The notes below the pieces were generated by a model. It did not search any database and was not told the origin of the DNA. It was given only the letters and a program-made list of their open reading frames with translations. From the NCBI RefSeq assembly GCF_002305875.1, contig NZ_CP022098.1:6386001-6450000 (forward strand): a stretch of 64,000 bases of DNA. The letters are read 5' to 3'. Position 1 is the first letter of the stretch. Each line of letters begins with the position of its first letter. Made by a program: the position numbers and the translations under genes. This DNA is from Cystobacter fuscus (GTDB lineage Bacteria > Myxococcota > Myxococcia > Myxococcales > Myxococcaceae). This document shows, one piece after another, positions 33,083-41,046 of this stretch.

Positions 33083-33850
33083 CTAGTCGTTCTTACCAAA
33101 CCACGTCTGGAGGAAGATCTTCACCGCGGGCTGCTCGGAGGCGCGCAACTGCTCCGGGGAGCCCTGCTCCAGGATGACGCCCTTGCTGAGGAAGGCGATC
33201 TGGTTGGCGATGTTGAAGGCCGAGGCGACATCGTGGCTGATGACGACGCTGGTGATACCCAGCTCGCGCTGGGCCGCGAGGATCATCTCGTCCACGTAGT
33301 CGGTGGTGATGGGATCCAACCCCGTGGTGGGCTCGTCGTAGAGGACGATCTTCGGATTCATCACGATGGCGCGTGCCAGGCCCACGCGCTTGCGCATGCC
33401 GCCGGACAGGTCGGCGGGAAATTTCGACTCCACCGAGCGCGGCAGGCCCATGATCTCCAGCTTGGAGCGCACGAGCGCGTACTCCTCGTTGGCGGGCAGG
33501 CGGCGGTGCTCGCGCAGGGGGAAGGCCACGTTCTCGTAGACGGTCATCGAGTCGAAGAGCGCCGCGGCCTGGAACACCATGCCGAACTTGTGGCGCACGC
33601 GCTCGAGGCCCTCGGCGCCAAAGGGGACGATGTCCTCGCCGTCGATGAGGACCTGGCCCGAGTCCGGCTTGAGCAGGCCGATCATGTGCTTCATGAGCAC
33701 CGTCTTGCCCGAGCCCGAGCCGCCGAGGATGACGCAGGTGCTGCCCTCGGGCACGGCCAGATCGATGCCCGTGAGGACCTTGTTCGGGCCGAAGGACTTG
33801 TGCAGGCCGCGGATGTCGATCATCGGCCGCGCGGGAGTCGGGTCGCCCAT
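33083..33850 (-). CDS. mlaF: MlaF ABC-transporter ATPase
   Basis: 255 aa. Walker A GGSGSGKT, Q-loop region FQAAALFDSMTVYENV, the ABC signature LSGGMRKRVGLARAI, Walker B IVLYDEPTTGLDP and the switch histidine in VVISHD. The LSGGMRKR form is typical of MlaF/Ttg2A. It energises phospholipid movement by the MlaE permease. The start ATG at 33850 overlaps the mlaE stop by one base (TGATG). Confidence 0.95.
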   Translation of the reverse strand: MGDPTPARPMIDIRGLHKSFGPNKVLTGIDLAVPEGSTCVILGGSGSGKTVLMKHMIGLLKPDSGQVLIDGEDIVPFGAEGLERVRHKFGMVFQAAALFDSMTVYENVAFPLREHRRLPANEEYALVRSKLEIMGLPRSVESKFPADLSGGMRKRVGLARAIVMNPKIVLYDEPTTGLDPITTDYVDEMILAAQRELGITSVVISHDVASAFNIANQIAFLSKGVILEQGSPEQLRASEQPAVKIFLQTWFGKND

Positions 33851-34674
33851 CAGTGCAGGAGCACCCCGACGATGAAGTCGAGGATGAAGATGGAGAGGGC
33901 GCTGTTGACCATGGCGGCGGTGGTGGCCTGGCCCACGCCCTTGGCACCGCCGGTGGCGTTGTACCCCTTGAAGCAGCAGATGAGCGCCACGGACAGGCCG
34001 AAGACGGCGCCCTTGATGAGGCCCTCGTAGACGTCGATGGGATCCAACCACTGCTGCGTGCGGGCGATGAAGGTGCCGGGGGACACGTTCTGCACCGACA
34101 CCGCGACGATGTAGGCGCCGAAGATGCCCGAGGTGTCGAAGAGCAGCGTGAGCGCGGGCACCATGAGCAGGCCGGCGAGCACCCGGGGCACCAGCAGGTA
34201 CTGCACGGGGTTGACGGCCATGGTCTCCAGGGCATCCACCTGCTCGGTGACGCGCATGGTGCCCAGCTCCGTGCACATGGCGGAGCCGGCGCGCATGGTC
34301 ATCATCAACGCGGAGAACACGGGGGCCAGCTCGCGTGTGAGCACCAGACCCACCGTGGGGCCCACGAGGCTCTGGGCGTCGAACATGGCGAAGGCGCGCG
34401 CGGACTGGTTGGCGAACACCATGCCGGTGAACAGGCCGGTGAGCAGCACGATGAAGACGCTGCCCACGCCCACGAAGTCCAGCTGGAAGAAGAAGTTGGC
34501 CGCGCGAAACGGCGGGCGCACACTCCAGCGCGCCACGTCCGCTCCGAGCGTCGCCAGCCGGCCAAGCTCCTCCACTCCCTCGACGAACACCCGCCCCAGG
34601 CTCTCGATGGCCCGGACGATCCACGAGGTGCGCGGGGATTGCTCCACCTTCTGCTCTGTGCTCTCGGACGCCAC
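33850..34674 (-). CDS. mlaE: MlaE permease
   Basis: 274 aa. Hydrophobic permease with the MlaE/DUF140 core: GVGSVFIVLLTGLFTGMVFANQ, VGLVLTRELAPVFSALMMTMRAGSAMCTELGTM, the elbow helix VDALETMAVNPVQYLLVPRVLAGLLMVPALT and a C-terminal pair ending in LDFIVGVLL. It forms the inner-membrane channel of the Mla system and heads the mlaE-mlaF-mlaD operon. The mlaC-like gene is elsewhere in the window (1654-2220), and no mlaA or mlaB was found. Confidence 0.95.
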   Translation of the reverse strand: MASESTEQKVEQSPRTSWIVRAIESLGRVFVEGVEELGRLATLGADVARWSVRPPFRAANFFFQLDFVGVGSVFIVLLTGLFTGMVFANQSARAFAMFDAQSLVGPTVGLVLTRELAPVFSALMMTMRAGSAMCTELGTMRVTEQVDALETMAVNPVQYLLVPRVLAGLLMVPALTLLFDTSGIFGAYIVAVSVQNVSPGTFIARTQQWLDPIDVYEGLIKGAVFGLSVALICCFKGYNATGGAKGVGQATTAAMVNSALSIFILDFIVGVLLH

Positions 34675-34889
34675 CGGGGGCCTACTCTACGTGCCCCGGC
34701 TCCAGGCACAAGCAAAGGCTCCGCCCCCCCCCGTCACTCCCCATGTGTGCCCCGGCTTGCCGGACCCCAGGCATCCAGGCACCATCCCCCCTCGGCCGAC
34801 AAAGGGGGTTTCTCCCGAGCGGTGTTGCCGTTATGTTGCGCCCCCCTTTTCATCCCCCCTCCACATAGAGAAGCGAGAAGCACACACCC

Positions 34890-35468
34890 ATGGCGACCCA
34901 ACTCAAGGTCGGCGGCGAGGTCGACGCGTTCTGCACCCGCTGCAGGCTCACGCTCGCACACACCATCCTGGCGATGGTGGGCACGAAGATCGCTCGCGTG
35001 CGCTGCAACACCTGCAACGGCGACCACGCCTTCCGGTCCGCGCCCGGCACCACGGACCGGCCGAGCACCTCGTCGCGCTCGAGCGGCGGCGGCTCCAGCA
35101 CCCCCCGCGCCCCGCGCGCCAGCCGCGCGTCGGACGAGGAGAAGGTCATCATCTCCTTCGAGGAGCAGCTGGCGGGCAAGGACATCGCCAATGCCCCGCG
35201 CTACACCCCCAAGGACACCTACAAGGTGGATCAGGTCATCCAGCACCCCACCTTCGGCCTCGGCCTGGTGACGGCGGTGCGGGGCAACAAGGTGGACATC
35301 ACCTTCAAGTCCGAGACCAAGACGCTCGTGCACGCCACGGGGGGCGCCAGCGCGGAGAAGCCCACTTTCAGCCCGCCCAACGCGAAGATGACAGGCCCAG
35401 CGGACAAGCCCATGACGGCTCCCGTGGAAGAGCCCGCCGAAGCCCCGGGTGACACCGCCGAGGGTTGA
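34890..35468 (+). CDS. Zinc-ribbon protein with a UvrD/PcrA Tudor-like C-terminal motif
   Basis: 192 aa. The N-terminus has a CTRC...CNTC pair (about residues 15-44), a likely zinc ribbon. A low-complexity Ser/Arg/Thr linker follows. Residues 105-145 read YKVDQVIQHPTFGLGLVTAV...VDITFKSETKTLVHA, which matches the pattern 'GD.V.H..FG.G.V....g..v.v.F....K.L.' of the C-terminal Tudor-like domain of UvrD/PcrA helicases, known there as an RNA polymerase contact. The tail is Pro/Glu-rich. It starts a four-gene plus-strand run, with 40 nt to the next gene. The role is unknown; a nucleic-acid or RNAP adaptor is a guess. Confidence 0.72.
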   Translation: MATQLKVGGEVDAFCTRCRLTLAHTILAMVGTKIARVRCNTCNGDHAFRSAPGTTDRPSTSSRSSGGGSSTPRAPRASRASDEEKVIISFEEQLAGKDIANAPRYTPKDTYKVDQVIQHPTFGLGLVTAVRGNKVDITFKSETKTLVHATGGASAEKPTFSPPNAKMTGPADKPMTAPVEEPAEAPGDTAEG

Positions 35469-35508
35469 CACGGACGCCGGGGAGGCTGGACGGTAAGGGC
35501 CCTTGCCT

Positions 35509-36921
35509 ATGCGCATGCTCCTGACCCTGCTGCTGCTCGCCCTGCCGGGCCTGGCGGGGGCGGAGCCCTTGCCGGTGACGCTGTTGCCCCCCGAGGTGTT
35601 GCTCGGCCGGGATCCGGTGGTGGTGGTGCGGGTGGCGACCCCACCGGACGCCCCGCCCCTCCGGGCCGCGGCCTCCACGGGTCGGCTCACGCCCCAGCGC
35701 TCCTCCAAGCCCGGCGAGTCCCTGTTCATCTGGACACCACCGGACATCCGCTACCCGCTGCTGGCGGTGCTCGCCTTCTGGACGGACTCGCCCGACGGCC
35801 CGCCGGAGATCACCCGCGTCCCCATTCCGCTGCTGGGCCGCAACGAGCTCACCGTGGACACGGCCGCGGGCGCCCAGGTGGTGGTGGAGGTGGCTGGCCG
35901 CAGCTTCGGCCCCGCCCGCGCCGACCGCCGGGGCAAGGCCAAGGTGACGGTGCAGGTGCCCCCGGGGGTGAGCAAGGCCAGTGTGCGCGTCACCTCCACG
36001 CGCCAGCGGCCCTCGCTGCGCACCATCCCCCTCGACGTGCCCCCCGAGCAGCCCCTGCTCGCGGTGATGAGCCCCGAGTCCCTCCCCGCGGGTGGGGGCG
36101 GCTGGCTCGTCCTCATGGGGGAGCAGCCCGTGCCGGGCTCGCAACTGCGCCTGCGGGTCCAGGGCGCCAGTACCCAGGAGGAGCTGCCCAGTGTCTTCCG
36201 CGTGAAGCCGGAGCCCGGCGCGAACGCGGTCGTGGTGGACGCCCAGCGGGCGGATGGCACCGGCTCGGCGCGTCTCACGACCCATGTGGTGGCGGCCGTG
36301 GCACGCTTCACCCCCGCGCCCGCCCCCCCCGCCCTGGTGGTGCCCCTGGCCGAGGTGATGCCCGGGCTCGTCCTCGGGCCCGTGGTGGTGGCTCCTCCCC
36401 GTCCCCCGCCTCCTTCCCACCCCTTTTCCGTGCAGGTGTTGGCCGGGGGCTTTTTCGCCGGGGGGGACAACCGGGGGCCGCTGGCCTCGCTGGGCGTGGG
36501 CTTCCAGCTTCCTCTCCTCCACGGTCGCTTCACCCTGGAGACCGAGGCGGGCCTGCGGCGCTCCACCTCCCACCCCCTCGTGGAGGGCCTGGGCACGGTG
36601 GACTCCCGGGTGGTGGCCTACCCCCTGTTGTTCTCGGTGAGGGGGCTGGCGTTCGAGCTTGGACGCTTTTCCCTGCACGGCCGCGTGGGCGCCGGGCCGA
36701 CGTACTACAATCACCGCGCGACGGGCTCCTTCTTCGACACCCCGCTCGTCCAGCAAGGGCGCACCTTCATGGGCTTTGTCGCGGCACAGGCCGTCTGGCG
36801 TCTGGGCGCGGTGAGCACCCTTCTCGAGGTCCGCGCGGGCCGTGCCGCCGCGAGCGCCTCGTTCGTCGATGCCCAGCTCGGCGGTCTTTCCGCCTGCGTG
36901 GGCCTGAGGTACCGGTTATGA
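35509..36921 (+). CDS. Secreted envelope protein, probable outer-membrane beta-barrel C-terminus
   Basis: About 471 aa. Signal peptide MRMLLTLLLLALPGLAGA. The middle consists of Ig-like beta-strands (PPEVLLGRDPVVVVRV, LTVDTAAGAQVVVEVAG, AKVTVQVPPGVSKASVRV). After a Pro-rich linker, the last 170 residues alternate polar and hydrophobic residues with aromatic girdles (FSVQVLAGGFFAGGDNRG, FTLETEAGLRRS, FSLHGRVGAGPTYYN, ACVGLRYRL) and end in a terminal strand, as in outer-membrane barrels. The stop overlaps the next gene's start (ATGA). Confidence 0.72.
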   Translation: MRMLLTLLLLALPGLAGAEPLPVTLLPPEVLLGRDPVVVVRVATPPDAPPLRAAASTGRLTPQRSSKPGESLFIWTPPDIRYPLLAVLAFWTDSPDGPPEITRVPIPLLGRNELTVDTAAGAQVVVEVAGRSFGPARADRRGKAKVTVQVPPGVSKASVRVTSTRQRPSLRTIPLDVPPEQPLLAVMSPESLPAGGGGWLVLMGEQPVPGSQLRLRVQGASTQEELPSVFRVKPEPGANAVVVDAQRADGTGSARLTTHVVAAVARFTPAPAPPALVVPLAEVMPGLVLGPVVVAPPRPPPPSHPFSVQVLAGGFFAGGDNRGPLASLGVGFQLPLLHGRFTLETEAGLRRSTSHPLVEGLGTVDSRVVAYPLLFSVRGLAFELGRFSLHGRVGAGPTYYNHRATGSFFDTPLVQQGRTFMGFVAAQAVWRLGAVSTLLEVRAGRAAASASFVDAQLGGLSACVGLRYRL

Positions 36922-37610
36922 GCAAGCGGTTGATCCCGGTGCTCGCCACGGTGCTGAGCGCGTGCGAGCCCTCTTCCACCCTGAAGCCCTTCCAGATCCT
37001 CGACGTGACGCCCCTCACCCAGAAGACCAACGAGTCGACGAGTGTCCGGGTGCGGCTCGACACGGATCCGGCCTTCCTGGTGGACTACGGCGAGCCCGCG
37101 GCCCGGATGGTGGGACAGCCCCAACTGGTGATGGGCTCGCGCACCCTCCCCCTCACCTACCTGGGCCATGGCCTGTTCGAGGGCACCGTGGAGCCGCTGG
37201 CGGTGGGCCAATACACCGTCGGCGTGAACCTGGGCGATGGGCGCGAGGCCACCTTCGCCACGCCCTACGTGGTGACGGCGGTGCAGCCGGAGCTGCCGGT
37301 GGCGCGAGCGACGTACGATTTCACGCGCATCGAGCCCCAGGTCCAGGGCCGGCCCTTCCTCGTCACCATCACCGTCAACGTGCGTGGACAGGTGGAGGGC
37401 GCGCCCCCCTACGAGGGCACCGCCGTGTTGGCGGTCTACAGCGGGGGCAAGAGCGCCTTCGAGGTGCAGCTGGGTCCCTTCGGGGCGGGCAAGATCCAGC
37501 AAGAGGTCATCATCGACCAGTCCGGCGACGACTTCGTCGCCAAGATCGAGGACGCCCTTGGGGAGCAAGCGTTTTCCAACGCCTTCCCCGTGGCTCCCTC
37601 CGAGAGCTGA
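36918..37610 (+). CDS. Putative lipoprotein
   Basis: 230 aa. Signal LIPVLATVLSAC gives a lipobox cysteine at about residue 16, followed by beta-strand-rich sequence (VRVRLDTDPAFLVDYG, LTYLGHGLFEGTVEPLAVG, PFLVTITVNVRGQVEGAPP). No catalytic motif is seen. It is translationally coupled to the barrel-like protein (ATGA overlap) and is followed 12 nt later by the site-2 protease gene, so all three probably act in the envelope. Confidence 0.72.
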   Translation: MSKRLIPVLATVLSACEPSSTLKPFQILDVTPLTQKTNESTSVRVRLDTDPAFLVDYGEPAARMVGQPQLVMGSRTLPLTYLGHGLFEGTVEPLAVGQYTVGVNLGDGREATFATPYVVTAVQPELPVARATYDFTRIEPQVQGRPFLVTITVNVRGQVEGAPPYEGTAVLAVYSGGKSAFEVQLGPFGAGKIQQEVIIDQSGDDFVAKIEDALGEQAFSNAFPVAPSES

Positions 37611-37622
37611 TTCACGAGGCAC

Positions 37623-38990
37623 ATGAGCACGGACTCTTCTTCTCCCTTCTCCTGGCACTTCAACCTCGGCCGCATCCCGGTCGTCGTCGAGCCGAGCTTC
37701 TGGCTCATCACCGCCATGTTCGGCCTGTACGGCCAGATGGACGACTGGCGCCGCGTGCTGTCGTGGGTGGCCGTCTGTTTCGTCTCCATCCTGCTGCATG
37801 AACTGGGACACGCGCTCATGGCGATGAGCCTGGGCTGCGACGTGGCGGGCATCCGGCTCTATGCCTTCGGCGGACTGACGTACCCGGACCGGATGCTCAG
37901 CCGCTGGCGCGACGTGGCCGTCACCGCCGCCGGACCGTCCGCGGGCTTCCTGTTCGGCGGATTGATGATCGCCGTCAACCACTTCGTGCCCCCGCAGACG
38001 CCGCTGGCCCACACCATCTTCCGCCAGCTCATGTGGGTGAACTTCGGCTGGGGCATCATCAACCTGCTGCCCGTGCTCCCCCTGGACGGCGGACAGATTC
38101 TGCGCGGCGTGCTGGGCCCCACCCGGCAGCGACTCACCCTGTGGGTGGGGGTGATTTTCGCGGGCGCGGTGACGGCCCTGTTCCTCTTCCTGCGCGCGTT
38201 CTTCTCCGCCTTCATGTTCGGCCGCATGGCGTACGACTGCTGGCAGGCCCTGTCGGTGACCCGCGACGTCAAGCCGCTGCCCCCCGTGCAGACCGCGGAG
38301 CCCGAGCCGGAAGCGCTCGCGCGCGGCTGGCAGGCGCTGCGCTCGGGCCAGGAGACCGAGGCGGCGCGGCTGGCCCACCTGGCGCTCTCGTCGGCCCGGC
38401 CGGGCGCGGAGACCAACGCGGCGAGGGATCTGCTCGCCTGGGTGGCGCTCGCCGAGGGCAACCCCCGCGCCGCCCTGTCCCATCTGGAGAAGGTGCAGCC
38501 GCCCCAGGACACGCGGCCCTTCAGCTGGGCCATGGCCTACGAGGCCGCGGGCCTGCCGGATCGCGCCCTCGCGCCCGCGCTCGCCGCGCTCGAGCGCGAG
38601 CCCTCCGAGACGGTCGTGGCGCTGGCGGTGCGTCTGCTCGTGAAGGCACGGCGGCTGGAAGAGGCCGAGCGCACCGCGCGCGACTTCGCCTGGAAGTCCC
38701 TGGCCCGGCGCGACGCGCTGCTCGCGGACATCGCGGTGGCCCGGGGAGACTTCGACGCGGCGGCGGCGCTCTTCGCGGCCACCTTCGAGAGCACCGGCCG
38801 CGCCGAGGAGGCCTACCAGGCCGCCCTCAACCACGCGCGCAGCGCTCAACTGGAGCGCGCCGCCGAGTGGCTCAAGCGCGCGCTGGACGCGGGGTATGAC
38901 GACCTCGAGGCCGTCGGCCTGGAGCCCGCGCTCGCCCCCGTGCGCTCCGCGCCGGAGATCGCCGCGCGGCTCGGTCAGCGCAAGCCCTGA
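37623..38990 (+). CDS. Site-2-protease (M50) with C-terminal TPR-like repeats
   Basis: 455 aa. Membrane-embedded zinc protease: HELGH (H59-E60-...-H63) in the second helix region and NLLPVLPLDGGQ (D155) supply the zinc ligands. Several hydrophobic segments fill residues 20-215. The second half is soluble helical repeats rich in Ala/Glu (ALARGWQALRSGQETEAARL, LLAWVALAEGNPRAALSHLE), like TPR. This group cleaves membrane-bound substrates such as anti-sigma factors. It is the last gene of the 34890-38990 operon, and its 3' end overlaps the convergent RluA-type gene by 16 nt. Confidence 0.9.
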   Translation: MSTDSSSPFSWHFNLGRIPVVVEPSFWLITAMFGLYGQMDDWRRVLSWVAVCFVSILLHELGHALMAMSLGCDVAGIRLYAFGGLTYPDRMLSRWRDVAVTAAGPSAGFLFGGLMIAVNHFVPPQTPLAHTIFRQLMWVNFGWGIINLLPVLPLDGGQILRGVLGPTRQRLTLWVGVIFAGAVTALFLFLRAFFSAFMFGRMAYDCWQALSVTRDVKPLPPVQTAEPEPEALARGWQALRSGQETEAARLAHLALSSARPGAETNAARDLLAWVALAEGNPRAALSHLEKVQPPQDTRPFSWAMAYEAAGLPDRALAPALAALEREPSETVVALAVRLLVKARRLEEAERTARDFAWKSLARRDALLADIAVARGDFDAAAALFAATFESTGRAEEAYQAALNHARSAQLERAAEWLKRALDAGYDDLEAVGLEPALAPVRSAPEIAARLGQRKP

Positions 38991-39682
38991 CGGGCGAGCT
39001 CCACGGTGCGCGCCATGTCCCCGGGGAGCGGGGACTCCAGGCGGCGCGCGCCCACGCCCGGCAGCGCGGGCCACTCCAACCGGGCCGCGTGCAGGGGCGT
39101 GCGGGCCAGCACCACGTCCTCCCCCTCCCCGCCCAGCTCGCGCGCCGTCCACGGCGTGTCCCGCCCGTACTGGTGATCCACGAGCAGCGGGTGTCCCAGG
39201 GACAACAGGTGCACGCGAATCTGGTGCGTGCGCCCCGTGAGCGGCTCGGCCTCCACGAGCGAGGCCGAGGAGAACACCTCCACGGGTTGAATCCGCGTCG
39301 TCGAGGGCTTGCCCTCCTCGCCCGGCCGGGCCACCCGCATGCGGCCCTTGCGCGCGGGCGCGAGCGCCGCGTCCACCACGACGGGCGCCTCCAGCCGGCC
39401 CTCCACCAACGCCAGGTAGTGCTTGTGCACCGCTCCCGCCTCGAAGGCCATGGACAGCGTGCGGTGGACCTCGGGCGTCAGGGCGAACACCACCACGCCC
39501 GAGGTGTCCCGATCCAACCGGTGCACCACGAACACCTTGCGCTCGAGCTCAACCTCCAGCACCTCGCGCAGCGAGGGGGCGCTGTCCTCGGAGCGCCCGG
39601 GGATGACGAGCATCCCCGCGGGCTTGTCCACCGCGAGCACTCCCCCGCCCTCGAAGAGGACGGGGACGCGCGCGCCGCTCAC
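38975..39682 (-). CDS. RluA-type pseudouridine synthase
   Basis: 235 aa. The active-site segment is HRLDRDTSGVVVFAL with catalytic D57; GRTHQIRVHLLSLGHPLLVDHQYG is the second family motif. There is no S4 domain, so it is the short form. GTG 39682 overlaps the stop codon of the M16 gene by 4 nt, which couples it to the peptidase pair. It modifies a uridine in rRNA or tRNA; the position is not decidable from sequence. Confidence 0.9.
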   Translation of the reverse strand: MSGARVPVLFEGGGVLAVDKPAGMLVIPGRSEDSAPSLREVLEVELERKVFVVHRLDRDTSGVVVFALTPEVHRTLSMAFEAGAVHKHYLALVEGRLEAPVVVDAALAPARKGRMRVARPGEEGKPSTTRIQPVEVFSSASLVEAEPLTGRTHQIRVHLLSLGHPLLVDHQYGRDTPWTARELGGEGEDVVLARTPLHAARLEWPALPGVGARRLESPLPGDMARTVELARQGLR

Positions 39683-41046
39683 TCGTAGTCCGAGGCCGGC
39701 ACCACCTTCACCGACCCCAGCCCCTTGAGCTGCTTCTTCACCGCGGACGCCTTGCCCAAGAGCACGATGAGCGGGGGGTTGGGGAAGAGGTACTTCGCCG
39801 CCACCTCCAGCGTCTGCCGGGGCTTCACCGCGTGCAGGCGCTCGCGGAACTTCTCCACCCAGTCGTCCCCGAGCGCGTGCACCCGGATGTCGCCGATGAT
39901 GGACGCCACCGACTCGTTCGTCTCGGTGCGCATGGGGTAGAGCCCCGCCAGGTAGCGCTGCGCCTTCTTCAGCTCCGCCGCGCCGATGCCGCCCTCGCGC
40001 ACCTTGGCCACCTCGGCGAGCGTCACGTCGATCATCTCCCGCGTGCGCTCCGTCTGGGTGAAGGTGGAGATGGCGAACACGCCGCCCACGTTGAGCATGT
40101 CGAAGTAGCTGCTGATGCCGTACGTCAGGCCGCGCTCCACGCGCACCTCGTTCACCAGCCGCGAGGTGAAGCCACCGCCGAGCACGTTGTTCATCGCCGT
40201 GGACGGGAAGTAGTCCGGATGCCCCATGCGGAAGCCCGGGCCCCCGATGCGCACCTGCGTCTGCGTCTGATCCGGCTTGTCCACGAGCAGGATGCGGCCC
40301 GAGGCCATCTTCCCCAGTTCGGCGATCCGCGGTGCCACTTCCGGTCCGCCCGTCCAGCCCGCGAAGGCCTTCTCCGCCTCGTCCAGCACGAGCTTCGGAT
40401 CCACCGCGCCCACCACCGACAGGAGCGCCACCTTGGGCCCCAGCCGCTCGCCGTGGAAGCGCACGAGATCCTCGCGCGTGAAGGTGCGCACGTGCGCCGA
40501 GCTGCCGCCGATGTCATGGCCGTAGGGATGCCCGCCCCACAGCGCCCGGGTGAAGGCCCGATCGGCGATCGTCGACGGATCATCCAGATCGTTGGCGAAG
40601 CCCGCCAGGGTGCGCTCGCGCGCCAGCGCCACCTCGCGCTCGGGGAAGGACGGCTCGCGGAGGATCTCCCCGAGCAGCCCGATCATCGCCGGGAAGTGCT
40701 CGGCGGGCGTGGTGACGAAGAACGACAGCAGGTCCTCGTTGCTGCCCACCGAGAAGCTCGCGCCGACGAACTCGATGGCCTCGTCGATCTCGTCCGCGCT
40801 GCGCTTGAGCGTCCCGCGGCGCATGAGCCGCGCGGTGAAGTCCGCCAGGCCGTGCTTGTCCTTGGGGTCCACCGCGCTGCCCGCGCGCACGACGAGCCGC
40901 ATGGCGACGAGCGGCAGCGGTCCCCGCTCGGCCGCCAGCACCGTCAGCCCGCTGGAGGTGGTGCTCTCGTGCAGGGCGGGCAACATCAGCGCGCTCGTCG
41001 CCGGGGCGGCTGGCTTCTTCTGGGTCGTGCTCTTCCGGGCCGCCAT
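39679..41046 (-). CDS. M16-family peptidase homologue lacking the zinc-binding motif
   Basis: 455 aa. ATG 41046 has GGAGG 7 nt upstream and overlaps the previous stop (TGATG). The fold is M16/insulinase-like (VVRAGSAVDPKDKHGLADF..., ERERTLAGF-type helices, GGGFTSRLVNEVRVERGLTYG), but where HxxEH should stand the sequence is HGLADF, so zinc cannot bind. The RGLTYG R/Y pair of the second domain is kept. In this family such inactive subunits pair with an active partner, here encoded directly upstream. Confidence 0.88.
   Translation of the reverse strand: MAARKSTTQKKPAAPATSALMLPALHESTTSSGLTVLAAERGPLPLVAMRLVVRAGSAVDPKDKHGLADFTARLMRRGTLKRSADEIDEAIEFVGASFSVGSNEDLLSFFVTTPAEHFPAMIGLLGEILREPSFPEREVALARERTLAGFANDLDDPSTIADRAFTRALWGGHPYGHDIGGSSAHVRTFTREDLVRFHGERLGPKVALLSVVGAVDPKLVLDEAEKAFAGWTGGPEVAPRIAELGKMASGRILLVDKPDQTQTQVRIGGPGFRMGHPDYFPSTAMNNVLGGGFTSRLVNEVRVERGLTYGISSYFDMLNVGGVFAISTFTQTERTREMIDVTLAEVAKVREGGIGAAELKKAQRYLAGLYPMRTETNESVASIIGDIRVHALGDDWVEKFRERLHAVKPRQTLEVAAKYLFPNPPLIVLLGKASAVKKQLKGLGSVKVVPASDYE

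Noticed and set aside
36711-39152. 813-residue minus-strand frame
   Set aside because: Antisense to the lipoprotein and site-2 protease genes; no recognisable domain.
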